A DNA stretch of 64,000 bases from assembly GCA_964544475.1 (NCBI GenBank), contig CAZJBS010000016.1, positions 12,510 to 76,509 of the forward strand. The letters are read 5' to 3'. A program made the translations under genes and the position numbers. The number at the start of each line of letters is the position of its first letter. Position 1 is the first letter of the stretch. Below, one piece after another: positions 16,646 through 25,825 of the stretch. This stretch comes from CAZJBS01 sp964544475 (GTDB taxonomy: Bacteria; CLD3; SB21). The notes under the pieces were generated by a model, which was not told the origin of the DNA, did not search any database, and saw only the letters and a list, made by a program, of their open reading frames with translations.

Positions 16646-17665
16646 ATGCACAAAGTTACTTTGATTCCCGGAGACGGCATCGGGCCTTCCATCATGGAAG
16701 CGGCGGTTCACGTACTTGAAGCCACCGGCGTCAAATTCCAATGGGACGAGCGTCTGGCCGGCATGGCCGCGGTCGAAAAATTCGACACGCCGATTCCTTT
16801 CGAGACGATTGAGTCCATTCGCGAACGCCGTCTGGCTTTCAAAGGTCCGCTCACGACGCCGGTCGGCGGCGGCTTTCGAAGTGTGAACGTCGCGTTGCGC
16901 CAGGAATTCGAACTTTACGCCAATATCCGTCCCGCGCTATCGTTCGAAGGGGTGTCTTCCGTGTACCACGACGTCGACATGGTCATCATCCGTGAAAACA
17001 CCGAGGGATTGTACTCCGGAGTCGAACATTACATCCGCGCCGATGGCAAGAACATCGCGGCCGAGAGCATCTCAATCATCACCCAATCCGGGTCAGAACG
17101 CGTGATTCGTTATGCCTTCGAATACGCGAAGAAACACCACCGCAAGAAGGTCACCCTAGTACACAAAGCCAATATCTTAAAATGTACTACGGGTTTATTT
17201 CTCGACACGGGAAGGGCGGTTGCCAAAGAATATCCCGGCATCGCCTTCACGGACATGATCGTCGACGCCTGTTCCATGAAGATGGTCATGGATCCGAAGG
17301 CGTTTGACGTGATTGTAACGACCAACCTGTTTGGAGATATCCTTTCGGACCTGTCCTCGGGGCTGGTTGGCGGTCTGGGACTCACGGCCGGATCCAACAT
17401 CGGCAAGACGGCGGCCCTGTTTGAGGCCGTACACGGGAGCGCACCCGACATCGCTGGCAAGGATATCGCCAATCCCGTCGCCGTGATCATGGCCGGCGCG
17501 ATGATGCTCGACCATGTGGGTGAATTGGACGCCGCGCAGCGTGTGGCCAAAGCCGTTCGCGACGTCATCAAGAAGGGCAAGCATGTGACGCCCGATCTCA
17601 ACAAGGCATCCACGTGCGGCACCAAAGAGATGGGCCACGAAATCGCCCGGCGAGTACGCGGCTGA
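16646..17665 (+). CDS. NAD-dependent isocitrate dehydrogenase-type beta-decarboxylating dehydrogenase
   Basis: A 339-residue member of the isocitrate/isopropylmalate dehydrogenase family. LIPGDGIGPSIM at the N-terminus, FRSVNVALRQEFELYANIRP in the substrate region, ENTEGLYSGVEH, the HKANI lysine segment and GSAPDIAGKDIANP near the C-terminus are the family signatures. The SVNVALR phosphoryl-site-like segment and ENTEGLYSG favour an NAD-type isocitrate dehydrogenase (mitochondrial IDH3-like) over isopropylmalate dehydrogenase; homoisocitrate or tartrate activity cannot be excluded. AGGAG precedes the ATG at 8 nt. It follows the uridylyltransferase by 39 nt on the same strand. Confidence 0.9.
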   Translation: MHKVTLIPGDGIGPSIMEAAVHVLEATGVKFQWDERLAGMAAVEKFDTPIPFETIESIRERRLAFKGPLTTPVGGGFRSVNVALRQEFELYANIRPALSFEGVSSVYHDVDMVIIRENTEGLYSGVEHYIRADGKNIAAESISIITQSGSERVIRYAFEYAKKHHRKKVTLVHKANILKCTTGLFLDTGRAVAKEYPGIAFTDMIVDACSMKMVMDPKAFDVIVTTNLFGDILSDLSSGLVGGLGLTAGSNIGKTAALFEAVHGSAPDIAGKDIANPVAVIMAGAMMLDHVGELDAAQRVAKAVRDVIKKGKHVTPDLNKASTCGTKEMGHEIARRVRG

Positions 17666-17750
17666 AACACGGCATACTGGTCCGCGTGGCATTTGTCTAT
17701 TTGGAAATGCACTTTGGTGCAGCATGAAAGCCAACCTCCAGGGAGGATAT

Positions 17751-18170
17751 ATGACCAGATTTCTGGCGGAATTCAAAGCGTTTGCATCGCGCGGCAACGT
17801 GGTCGATCTTGCGGTCGGAATCATCATTGGCGCGGCGTTCGGTAAGATCGTTTCATCTCTCGTTTCGGATGTGCTGATGCCGCCGATCGGACTCGCGGTG
17901 GGTGGTCTCAATTTCAGCGACCTCAAATGGGCCATGAAAGAGGCCATCGTGGACGCCTCCGGAAAAATCGTCTCTCCGGCCGTGACATTGAATTATGGCG
18001 CCTTCGTCCAGTCGACTGTCGATTTTGTGATTGTGGCTTTTGCGGTATTTCTGGTCGTGAAGGGCATCAATTCGCTCAGGAAAAAAGAAGCGGAGGCGCC
18101 GGCCAAGCCCGGCAAACAGGAAGAACTGCTGATGGAAATACGGGATCTGCTCAAGTCTCAAACCAAATGA
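17751..18170 (+). CDS. mscL: Large-conductance mechanosensitive channel
   Basis: A 139-residue inner-membrane channel that opens under membrane tension to release solutes on hypo-osmotic shock. FKAFASRGNVVDLAVGIIIGAAFGKIVSSLV is the first transmembrane helix and its amphipathic lead; a second helix is DFVIVAFAVFLVVKGIN, followed by the charged C-terminal bundle helix. The length is typical. The ATG at 17751 is chosen because GGGAGGA is 4-10 nt upstream; an ATG at 17724 would add nine residues not found in MscL. The DUF3078 gene begins 13 nt downstream. Confidence 0.97.
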   Translation: MTRFLAEFKAFASRGNVVDLAVGIIIGAAFGKIVSSLVSDVLMPPIGLAVGGLNFSDLKWAMKEAIVDASGKIVSPAVTLNYGAFVQSTVDFVIVAFAVFLVVKGINSLRKKEAEAPAKPGKQEELLMEIRDLLKSQTK

Positions 18171-18183
18171 TGGGAGTATTCCA

Positions 18184-19041
18184 ATGAAACCAGTATGGCT
18201 GCTGATTGCTTTTTGGATGGTCACGATAAGGCCTGTCATCGCACAGGATACGACGGCGGGTCCCTGGAAATACGGCGGCACCGTGGGCATCAATTTCAGC
18301 CAGGTCGGCCTCAAGAACTGGTCCGCGGGCGGCGAGAATTCGCTGGCGCTCAACGGACTCGTGACGCTGTTTGCCAATTACAAAAGCGGAAAGAACGCCT
18401 GGGACAATACGCTGGAATTAGGTTATGGTGTGGTGAAACAGGGGGACATCGGCACGCGCAAGAGCGACGACAAGATGGCCTTGACCTCGAAATACGGCCG
18501 TCAGGCCAATGCCCATTGGAGCTACAGCGGCCTGGTGGACTTCCGTACTCAGTTTGCCAAAGGTTACAACTACGGTCCTCCAAAGGTCAAGATTTCCCAA
18601 TTCATGGCTCCGGCGTACGTGACGCTGGCGGCCGGCGCCGAATGGAAACCCAATGACCATACGTTTGCGCTGATCTCGCCGGTGACAGGCAAGATGACCA
18701 TCGTGACCGACAAGGGCTTTTCGAAGGCGCGCGCGTTTGGTGTCGACTCCGGCAAAACCGTGCGGGCCGAACTGGGATGGCTCATCAATGCGTCGCACAA
18801 ACGGACCCTGATGCAGGGCATCGATTTTCAGAGCAAGCTCAATCTCTTTGCAAGCTACGAGGACCTCAAACATATCGACGTGATCTGGGATAATAACCTG
18901 ATCATGAAGGTCAATAAATTCGTGAGCTCCAGCGTCACAACCCAGTTGCTCTACGACAACGACATCAAGGATGCCAAGAGCGGCAAGGCGAAATGGCAAT
19001 TCAAGGAAGTGCTGGCCGTTGGATTGCTGTACACGTTCTAA
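18184..19041 (+). CDS. DUF3078 family outer-membrane protein
   Basis: A 285-residue exported protein with a signal peptide ending near VIAQ (residue 20). It matches the DUF3078 pattern common in Bacteroidota and relatives: GGTVGINFSQVGLKNWSAGGENSLALNG near the N-terminus and alternating hydrophobic strands ending LAVGLLYTF, with the terminal Phe of outer-membrane barrels. Function in the family is not established. GGGAG lies upstream. It is close behind mscL (13 nt), so the two are probably co-transcribed; an envelope-stress link is only an inference. Confidence 0.85.
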   Translation: MKPVWLLIAFWMVTIRPVIAQDTTAGPWKYGGTVGINFSQVGLKNWSAGGENSLALNGLVTLFANYKSGKNAWDNTLELGYGVVKQGDIGTRKSDDKMALTSKYGRQANAHWSYSGLVDFRTQFAKGYNYGPPKVKISQFMAPAYVTLAAGAEWKPNDHTFALISPVTGKMTIVTDKGFSKARAFGVDSGKTVRAELGWLINASHKRTLMQGIDFQSKLNLFASYEDLKHIDVIWDNNLIMKVNKFVSSSVTTQLLYDNDIKDAKSGKAKWQFKEVLAVGLLYTF

Positions 19042-19225
19042 AGATTAATACCACGTGCGCACCCTCGTCGTGCTCCCGGAGGTTGTTCCGGAGCGCAGAT
19101 ATTCTGGAGCAAGGAAGGGGTTTTTGATCGAGTTCCTCGCGCTCCGTTGGATACGGAAACAGGGGTGGTTCTCCGACGCATGAGTTCTCTTTGCATCTGC
19201 CATCGCACCCTCACGCCGCAACGTT

Positions 19226-19642
19226 TCACGCTTTCCCGCCGAGATCGCGGAAGTCCTCACCCGCGGCCTTGTTTTCCTTCTGCCACGCCCGTAACCATCC
19301 ACCAAGCGTCGGGGCAACCACGGTGAGAACAAAGCCGACGGCGGTTTGCCAGTTGAGCGACGATCCCAGGTACGCCGCAAAACTAAATACCTGCACAGTC
19401 ACCATGACGGCACCCAACATGGCCCCGTGTTTGATCTCATCCCGTCCGGCGACAAGGGCGGCCACGTAACCGGCGACAACCCCGATGGCCACATCGACCA
19501 TCCAATACACAATCCGTCCGGCCACCGTGTCAAACGGCAAAGAGCCAAGATTCATGAAATGGCTGATCACCATCACTTGCGCCATATTCATAACCACGTA
19601 AACCACATATCCGATGCCGAGCGCCAGTACTGTTTTTTTCAT
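19226..19642 (-). CDS. Small multi-pass membrane protein of unknown function
   Basis: A 138-residue protein with four probable transmembrane helices (about residues 5-30, 43-66, 74-92 and 100-118) and a charged C-terminal tail. I do not recognise the family. It is the last gene of a four-gene - strand operon after an AEC transporter, starting 10 nt after that stop with TGGAGG as ribosome site. Glycine-rich helices such as VAIGVVAGYVAALVAG resemble small permease-like or TIGR-type membrane proteins. The 184-nt space after it towards the DUF3078 gene holds a bulged hairpin (GCTC-CGGA/TCCG-GAGC, 19072-19094) without a T run. Confidence 0.7.
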   Translation of the reverse strand: MKKTVLALGIGYVVYVVMNMAQVMVISHFMNLGSLPFDTVAGRIVYWMVDVAIGVVAGYVAALVAGRDEIKHGAMLGAVMVTVQVFSFAAYLGSSLNWQTAVGFVLTVVAPTLGGWLRAWQKENKAAGEDFRDLGGKA

Positions 19643-19652
19643 GATGCCTCCA

Positions 19653-20594
19653 TCAGAGCCATTTTAGTAATTTGAATACATAAATACCCGCCGCCAGCGT
19701 GATCGAAGAAGCCACGGTGGACATGGCGATAATATGTCCGGCCAGACGGCTGTTGGCGCCCATGGATTGGGCCATTATGAAACTGACGACCGCCGTCGGA
19801 CTTCCAAAGACGATGAACAGAATCAGCAGGGACGAACCGGTGTAGCCGAAACCCACGGCACCCGCGGTGAGAAGGGCCGGCGTGAAAAAGACCTTCATAA
19901 ATGTGGCCCATCGCGCAAGACGCGATCCGTCGCCGGTCAGACGGCTTGCCAGCGACCCGCCAATTCCGATCAACGCCAATGGCAGCGTCAACGCCGCCAA
20001 ATAGCCGCCTGTCTTGGCAACGACGTCGGGCACCGGAATTTGAAAAAAAGCGACCAGCCAGGCCGCGATGACGGCCATGATGAGCGGATTGCCGATAATT
20101 TCCTTCGCAATGTTGAATGGTCCGGCCGATCCGGTTTTCATCGGAACGGTCAGCGCAATCACGGCGAGGAAATTGTACAGCGGGAGTACAAAGGCCAGCA
20201 TCACCGACGCCGCACCGAGATGATCATCGCCGTAAACACTCGCGATCATCGCCAAACCGATGATGGCATAGTTGCCTCGGAAACTACCCTGAATAAATGC
20301 GCTGCGATCTCCGGGATCGTTGGTCAGACGCACGGCCAGTATCCAAACCAGACCGAACGAAACGAGCGTGCCGACGTACACATAACCGATCATGCCCCAG
20401 TCGATCACGGCGGTCAGATCCAGCGACGCCAGCTGCAGGAAAATCAACGCCGGCAACGAAACGTTGAACACGAGGCGGGAAGCGGTCTTCAAAAACGCGT
20501 CGTCGATCCAACAGCGGCGGCGCAGGAAGCGACCAAGAAAGATGATCAGAAAAACCGGCGCCACCGCCTGGATCGTGAAAAGCAGATCGGACAT
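19653..20594 (-). CDS. AEC (auxin efflux carrier) family transporter
   Basis: A 313-residue inner-membrane permease with about ten hydrophobic segments in two halves. The FLIIFLGRFLRRR start, FRGNYAIIGLAM in the middle and KVFFTPALLTAGAV near the end are typical of the AEC/malonate-permease family, which exports or imports organic anions. It starts one nucleotide after the stop of the MFS gene (TGACATG junction), so translation is likely coupled. The substrate cannot be told. Confidence 0.9.
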   Translation of the reverse strand: MSDLLFTIQAVAPVFLIIFLGRFLRRRCWIDDAFLKTASRLVFNVSLPALIFLQLASLDLTAVIDWGMIGYVYVGTLVSFGLVWILAVRLTNDPGDRSAFIQGSFRGNYAIIGLAMIASVYGDDHLGAASVMLAFVLPLYNFLAVIALTVPMKTGSAGPFNIAKEIIGNPLIMAVIAAWLVAFFQIPVPDVVAKTGGYLAALTLPLALIGIGGSLASRLTGDGSRLARWATFMKVFFTPALLTAGAVGFGYTGSSLLILFIVFGSPTAVVSFIMAQSMGANSRLAGHIIAMSTVASSITLAAGIYVFKLLKWL

Positions 20595-20595
20595 G

Positions 20596-21801
20596 TCACG
20601 CCTCGTTTTCCGGTTTGGCGACGGACGTTTTGACGGTCAGATTCCACATCATCAGGGTCGAAAGTCCGCCCAGAACAAACATGGTCAGCCACAACGCTCG
20701 GGCGCCGTAGCTGTCAAGTAAATGAAGACCGAGCCATGGTCCCACGCTGAAGCAGAAGCCGAAGGACATCTGGAAAATACCCATGTACGTTCCCCGCAGA
20801 GAAGGCGGAGCAATATCGGCCACATAGGCCGCCGCACCCGGCAGCAGGATCATCTCGCCAAATGTCCAGATCACCGTCGCGACCGTCATCATCGCAAACC
20901 CGTCCGCCCAGCCCATGACTCCAAAACCGATACCCGTCAACAAGGATCCCAGCGCCATGGCCCGTCGATGCGGCCAATGAGCCATCGCCATGTTGAGCGC
21001 CACTTCGATGAAGAAGATCATGACCGTGTTGATCGTGATTTGCGCCCCGTACGTCCATTCCTCCAACTTCAAATCCTTGACCATGAACAGCGGAAGGGTG
21101 GAATTGTGTTGAAAGAACACGATCACGACAGGAATCAACGCCACCAGAAAAAAAGCCAGGTGGCGGTCTCTGGCCAGAATGTGCCAGAAATGACGGCCAT
21201 CCGAGGTGTGCGGCGGGTGAACGTCCGGGTCCCGGAATTTCCACGGCGCGAAATACAAAAAAATGGCCGCAGCGAGGGCCGTTGCGCCATTGACCCAGAA
21301 CAACATCGGATACGATACCATGACCAGAAATCCGCCAACCGCCGGACCGATGCTCATGCCGAGATTGATGGCAAGGCGATTGACGGCGAATGCCGCCTTT
21401 CTTTGTTCGGGCTGGACCAATTTCGTGATGACCGCGAGACTGGCCGGGCGGAAAGACTCACTGATCACAGCCCACAGAACGACGGCGCCGGCCAAATACG
21501 TCATGCGGTCAATCCATGGCATGACGCCCATGACCAATCCCCCGGCGGACAATGAACCCAGCATCATCCGTCGTTCACCAACCGCATCGGCAAGCCGGCC
21601 CGCAAACGGCGCCGTGAACATCGACGCCACGCCGTACAGCAACAACACGTCGGCGGCGTCGGATGATGAATATCCAAGATTTTGGGTAATATAAAGTGAC
21701 AGAAACGGCAGAGCCATCGTGCCGGATCGGTTGATGAGGGTCGTTCCAAACAGCACCCACATATCCGACGGCAGACCTCGAAGGCCTTTCCAGAGGTTCA
21801 T
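20596..21801 (-). CDS. Major facilitator superfamily transporter
   Basis: A 401-residue, twelve-helix permease. The loop between helices 2 and 3 carries the MFS motif in the form GRLADAVGERRMM. The N-terminal region (NRSGTMALPFLSLYI) and the C-terminal ADIAPPSLRGTYMGIFQM segment resemble drug-efflux or YdgI/YcxA-like MFS proteins. It starts 4 nt after the acyltransferase stop and ends 1 nt before the AEC gene, in a tight - strand operon. Probably an exporter; substrate unknown. Confidence 0.92.
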   Translation of the reverse strand: MNLWKGLRGLPSDMWVLFGTTLINRSGTMALPFLSLYITQNLGYSSSDAADVLLLYGVASMFTAPFAGRLADAVGERRMMLGSLSAGGLVMGVMPWIDRMTYLAGAVVLWAVISESFRPASLAVITKLVQPEQRKAAFAVNRLAINLGMSIGPAVGGFLVMVSYPMLFWVNGATALAAAIFLYFAPWKFRDPDVHPPHTSDGRHFWHILARDRHLAFFLVALIPVVIVFFQHNSTLPLFMVKDLKLEEWTYGAQITINTVMIFFIEVALNMAMAHWPHRRAMALGSLLTGIGFGVMGWADGFAMMTVATVIWTFGEMILLPGAAAYVADIAPPSLRGTYMGIFQMSFGFCFSVGPWLGLHLLDSYGARALWLTMFVLGGLSTLMMWNLTVKTSVAKPENEA

Positions 21802-21805
21802 GGTA

Positions 21806-22387
21806 TCAAAATTGATCGGGGTATTTTCCTTTCTTGGTTTTGTAAAAAGCGGTCATCTCCGCCATGTCGGCCTCCATGTTTCCGGTGGGGTCAAACAGCG
21901 GACCGAATCCCACGGTTCGGGTTTCGTAATCGAAGTACGCCAGCAGGATGGGCACACCGGCGCCCCGGGCGATGTGGTAGAAGCCGGTTCGCCACCGCGC
22001 CACTTTCTTGCGCGTGCCCTCCGGCGAAAGGCCCACGACCAGCTTGTCGCGCTCACGGTACCATGCCACGACCTGCTCCACGACGCCATTCGATGAACTT
22101 CGATCCACGGGGGTACCGCCAAGCCATTTCAAGAAGTATCCGAACGGCCACCAGAACAGTTTGTCCTTGCCGAGCCATCGTGCATCCACGCTCAGAACCC
22201 ACCGCAAAGCCATGCCGACAACGAAATCCCAATTGGACGTATGAGGGGCGGCGATCACGACAAACTTCGGAAGATCCGGCAGAATTCCGACCGCGCGAAA
22301 ACCCATGACACGAAGAACGCACCGGCCGATCCACCGTGTGATGAAACTGCCATTGCGGGGCACGCTGGGTCCAACGTTGATTTTCAT
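21806..22387 (-). CDS. PlsC-type lysophospholipid acyltransferase family protein
   Basis: A 193-residue acyltransferase. The catalytic HX4D motif is His49-Asp54 in APHTSNWDF and the second conserved block is SPEGTRKK, both signatures of the PlsC/LPLAT superfamily. The short size and the VPILLAYFDYETRTVGFGP segment match the small 'acyltransferase family' found near lipid genes, and not full PlsC. The ATG at 22387 has GGAGAG upstream and gives a sensible N-terminus; a longer open frame to 22501 would cross the divergent promoter region. It leads an operon with MFS and AEC transporters, which may act on the lipid product or be unrelated. Confidence 0.88.
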   Translation of the reverse strand: MKINVGPSVPRNGSFITRWIGRCVLRVMGFRAVGILPDLPKFVVIAAPHTSNWDFVVGMALRWVLSVDARWLGKDKLFWWPFGYFLKWLGGTPVDRSSSNGVVEQVVAWYRERDKLVVGLSPEGTRKKVARWRTGFYHIARGAGVPILLAYFDYETRTVGFGPLFDPTGNMEADMAEMTAFYKTKKGKYPDQF

Positions 22388-22444
22388 ACACTCTCCACCC
22401 ATCCGAACACGGTCACGGGTTTCGCATGTGGCGGCCCAAATCAA

Positions 22445-22473
22445 TTGACAAACAGTGTCCGATTCGTTAGATT
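22445..22473 (+). promoter_or_regulatory. Promoter of the LOG-YigZ-Omp85-TPR operon
   Basis: TTGACA (22445-22450), 17-nt spacer, TAGATT (22468-22473); leader about 60 nt to the GTG start. Confidence 0.65.
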
Positions 22474-22540
22474 TTTCCGTGCAAGTTACACCAAGCCGCA
22501 TCGATAGTCAACCCATTCCCGCCCATCCGAGGAGTTTCGC

Positions 22541-23389
22541 GTGAAGCCTAAACGTCTGCCGCATCTGGATCCGCATCGGCATCCGATCAAAGCTTATGAA
22601 AATCGCGGCTTTTTGCACAGCCCCAGCGCCCGCGCCATTCGTATGCTGACCGAATTCATCGAACCGCAGGACCGTTTCCGTCGCTACGGCATTCGGGATA
22701 CGGTTGTTTTCTTCGGATCGGCCCGCACGCCGGCGCCGGAAGATGCGAAAAAAGCCTACGCCAACGCCAGAAGACAAGTGAATCAACGGAAAAATCCATC
22801 CAGGAAACTGTTGGGGGCGCTCGAGGAAGCCCGTATCAACCTGGACAATTCGCGCTACTACGCAGACGCGGTCGAACTCGCGTATCTGCTCACGAGATGG
22901 TCGCGCACCTTGACCGACGGAAAACGATTCATTATCTGCAGCGGCGGCGGTCCCGGCATGATGGAGGCGGCCAATCGCGGCGCCAAAAAAGCCGGCGGAG
23001 ATTCCGTCGGACTCAATATCACCCTTCCCTTTGAACAAGTGCCCAACCGGTACATCCCGCCGGAATTGCGATTTGAATTCCATTATTTTTTCATGCGCAA
23101 ATTCTGGTTTGCCTACATGGCCAAAGCCCTCGTGGTTTTCCCGGGCGGTTTCGGTACGATGGACGAACTCTTCGAAATCACCACGCTCGTCCAGACGCGC
23201 AAGATTGCCAAGCCGTTGTCCATCGTCATCTACGGCAGTGACTATTGGAAGGAAGTCCTCAACTTCGATACGATGCTTCGCTATCGAATGATCAGCAAGG
23301 AAGATCTGAAACTGTTCACGTTCGCCGATACGCCGGAATTTGCCTTCGACCATCTCAAACGAGGGCTGACCAAGCACTATCTCAAATGA
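22541..23389 (+). CDS. LOG family protein (Lonely Guy-like nucleotide 5'-monophosphate phosphoribohydrolase)
   Basis: A 282-residue member of the LOG/TIGR00730 superfamily. The hallmark motifs are CSGGGPGMMEAANRGAKKAGG and FPGGFGTMDELFE, which bind the nucleotide and ribose. Family members split nucleoside monophosphates into base and ribose-5-phosphate, or are pyrimidine/purine nucleosidases. It is longer than the ~190-residue plant type, with ~90 extra N-terminal residues, as in many bacterial long forms. The start is GTG, with CGAGGAG 7 nt upstream. The stop overlaps the next ATG (ATGA). Confidence 0.9.
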   Translation: MKPKRLPHLDPHRHPIKAYENRGFLHSPSARAIRMLTEFIEPQDRFRRYGIRDTVVFFGSARTPAPEDAKKAYANARRQVNQRKNPSRKLLGALEEARINLDNSRYYADAVELAYLLTRWSRTLTDGKRFIICSGGGPGMMEAANRGAKKAGGDSVGLNITLPFEQVPNRYIPPELRFEFHYFFMRKFWFAYMAKALVVFPGGFGTMDELFEITTLVQTRKIAKPLSIVIYGSDYWKEVLNFDTMLRYRMISKEDLKLFTFADTPEFAFDHLKRGLTKHYLK

Positions 23390-23997
23390 TCGACGACGAA
23401 TACCGGTCCATTCGGGCGCGCGTGGAAACGACCAAAAAAGTGAAGGGCTCCTCCTTCGTGGCTGCCGCGACGCCCATCGCCTCGGAATCGGACGCCACCG
23501 CCTTCATCCATGAAATCTCCAAATTGTATCACGATGCGACGCACCACTGCTTCGCCTATCGCATCGGATTTGACGATCACCTGGTGCAGCGATCGTCCGA
23601 TGACGGCGAGCCGTCGGGCACGGCGGGCAAACCCATCCTGCAGGCGATCACCGGCCGTGGACTCACCCATACCGCGGTCGTGGTCACCCGCTATTTCGGC
23701 GGCACTAAATTGGGTACCGGCGGTTTAATCCGGGCGTACTCCGACGCCGCGGCCAGCGCCCTCGACAGCGCTCAGATCGCCATCCATGTTGTGCGTCAAT
23801 CGATTCGCGTGAAATTCCCGTATGATGAGACCAGCGCCGTGATGCGACTGATCGGGAGTATCGATGGCCGGGTGACCGAAACCCTTTACGGCCAGGAAAC
23901 TGAAATGGTTGTCGACGTACGCCTGCGTGAGATGGATCATTTTCGGGAACGTCTCATCGATGCGACGCGCGGCAGAGCGGCGATCCTCGGCGAATGA
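23386..23997 (+). CDS. yigZ: YigZ/IMPACT family protein
   Basis: A 203-residue protein of the IMPACT/YigZ family. The N-terminal half has the DDGEPSGTAGKPIL and VVVTRYFGGTKLGTGGLIRAYS signatures; the C-terminal part is the ferredoxin-like DUF1949 domain. Eukaryotic IMPACT regulates translation through GCN1; the bacterial function is not settled. The start at 23386 overlaps the LOG stop and the stop overlaps the Omp85 start, both as ATGA, so three proteins are made from one coupled message. Confidence 0.93.
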   Translation: MIDDEYRSIRARVETTKKVKGSSFVAAATPIASESDATAFIHEISKLYHDATHHCFAYRIGFDDHLVQRSSDDGEPSGTAGKPILQAITGRGLTHTAVVVTRYFGGTKLGTGGLIRAYSDAAASALDSAQIAIHVVRQSIRVKFPYDETSAVMRLIGSIDGRVTETLYGQETEMVVDVRLREMDHFRERLIDATRGRAAILGE

Positions 23998-25823
23998 AGT
24001 TCATCCCCTATATCCTGATGTGGAGCGCGCTGTCACAGGCCTCGGCCCAGTCCGACACGACGGCCACACTGGTGCGGTCAATTAACTTCTATGGCAACCA
24101 GCGTCTTTCGGCCGCCAAGCTGATCGGCGTTATCGCTTCCAAAGTCGGCGAACCATTGATCCATGACCTCGTGATCGCCGATACAAGAAACGTCCTTGAA
24201 CTGTACCGCCGGCAGAATCTCTGGCTGGCCGTTGTGGATTCGATTTCCATGGATTCATCAGGTTCGTCCGGTGTCGATCTGGTTTTCCACATCACCGAAA
24301 ATAGGGCGCTGATTCTGGAATCGATCGAACTGACCGGCATGTCGGCGATATCTTCCGCACGCTTGCAACGTGAACTGACCAATGCCAGTGGCCGTCCCTT
24401 TGACCCGGACCGGCTGTCGGACGACATCGAACAAATCCTGCGCCTTTACGAGAATAGCGGCTATCCCATGGCCCGTGTGGCCTGCGACAGCGTGGTCTTC
24501 CTCCCCCGCGATCACGAAACCCGGTTGCGTCTTCGGCTGCGGATCACTGAAAACCAGACGGTCACCGTGGGCCGTGTCGAATTCGCCGGACTAACCCAGA
24601 CACGTTCTTCCGTTCTCTTGCGCGAAATGCGAACGGCGTTGCCCTCTCCGTATAATCAATCGGCCATGGACGCAAGCGTGGACCGCCTCCGCCGTCTGCC
24701 CTTTATCGATCGCGTGGACGAACCCGAGTTGATGCGGCATGGTGATTCCAGTTACACGCTGCGACTGACTGTCGCCGAAGGACAACCCAATACGATTGAT
24801 GGGATTGTCGGCTACGTGCCCGCCCGCCCCCGTACGGACGAGAAGGGATACTTCACCGGTCTCATGAATCTGTCCTTTCAGAATCTTTTTGGAACGGCCC
24901 GCCGTCTCGATGCCAAATGGCACAAGAAGGATCGGTATTCTCAGGAATTCCGTCTCGCCTATGCGGAGCCGTGGGTCATGGATTATCCGGTCAATCTCGG
25001 AGTCTCGATGCAGCAACTGGTGCAGGATACCATTTACGTTGATCGTGAATTGGCGTTGGACGGCAGCGTGTGGCTGGGCTCAACGTGGATGGGCCTTTTC
25101 GGTGTCAGAAACAAGACCATCGATCCGGCCGGATCAGCCAACGGTTTCCTGTACAATATTCCGTCGGCGTCGTTCCTGTCCGGCTATCTTGGCATGGCCT
25201 ATGACATCCGTGACGACCGCATCAATCCCAGGCGTGGCGTTCTCTACCGGGTTTCGGTGGAATACGGCCGCAAGTCGGAATCCTACTTTGTCGAGGATCC
25301 GGCCGGCACGGACACGATTTCTTTCCGGGGAGTCCCCGTTCCGGTACGAGAAATTCATGATCGTGTGGCTACGCAAAAGTGGTTGATGGATTTCGAATGG
25401 ATGGCGGAATGGCGGCGCAATGTCGTGTTCTACAATCTCACCCATGCGGCATTCTACAAGACGCCTCAGACCGTTGTGCCTTACAGCGAGCAGTTCCGCT
25501 TTGGCGGCCTTCAAAGTGTCCGCGGTTACGTGGAAGATTTTTTCAATGGAACCCGCGTCGGGTGGAACAGGACCGAAGGCCGATGGTTGACGGGACGGCG
25601 GTCACGTTTGTTCATCTTTTTTGACGTCGGTTATTATTACCGTAAGGACTATGCCGACGCCGGCCGAACGACAACCGTGCGTCGCGACGGATGGCCGATG
25701 GGTTACGGGTTCGGTCTGAGATACCAGACGCGGTTGGGGCTTTTCGGACTCGATTACGGACTGGGCCGCGGCGATGCGTTCTCCAGTGGCAAAGTGCATT
25801 TCGGCATCACTTCGCAGTTCTGA
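23994..25823 (+). CDS. Omp85-family outer-membrane assembly protein (TamA/BamA-like)
   Basis: A 609-residue outer-membrane protein with a signal peptide (residues 1-19, ending ASAQS), about three POTRA-like modules (residues ~25-290, for example SINFYGNQRLS and SIELTGMSAISSARL) and a C-terminal 16-strand-type barrel of the 'surface antigen' class. FRFGGLQSVRGYVEDFF carries the conserved R-G-Y tip of loop 6, and the protein ends in Phe. The short POTRA set favours a TamA-like or accessory Omp85 over the main five-POTRA BamA. A TamB homologue lies 24 kb away at 47363-51511. It is coupled to yigZ by ATGA; the TPR gene starts 2 nt after the stop. Confidence 0.9.
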   Translation: MKFIPYILMWSALSQASAQSDTTATLVRSINFYGNQRLSAAKLIGVIASKVGEPLIHDLVIADTRNVLELYRRQNLWLAVVDSISMDSSGSSGVDLVFHITENRALILESIELTGMSAISSARLQRELTNASGRPFDPDRLSDDIEQILRLYENSGYPMARVACDSVVFLPRDHETRLRLRLRITENQTVTVGRVEFAGLTQTRSSVLLREMRTALPSPYNQSAMDASVDRLRRLPFIDRVDEPELMRHGDSSYTLRLTVAEGQPNTIDGIVGYVPARPRTDEKGYFTGLMNLSFQNLFGTARRLDAKWHKKDRYSQEFRLAYAEPWVMDYPVNLGVSMQQLVQDTIYVDRELALDGSVWLGSTWMGLFGVRNKTIDPAGSANGFLYNIPSASFLSGYLGMAYDIRDDRINPRRGVLYRVSVEYGRKSESYFVEDPAGTDTISFRGVPVPVREIHDRVATQKWLMDFEWMAEWRRNVVFYNLTHAAFYKTPQTVVPYSEQFRFGGLQSVRGYVEDFFNGTRVGWNRTEGRWLTGRRSRLFIFFDVGYYYRKDYADAGRTTTVRRDGWPMGYGFGLRYQTRLGLFGLDYGLGRGDAFSSGKVHFGITSQF

Positions 25824-25825
25824 AT

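Noticed and set aside
19072..19094. Hairpin between the DUF3078 and small membrane protein genes as a terminator
   Set aside because: The stem is good but no T run follows on either strand, so it is only noted as structure.
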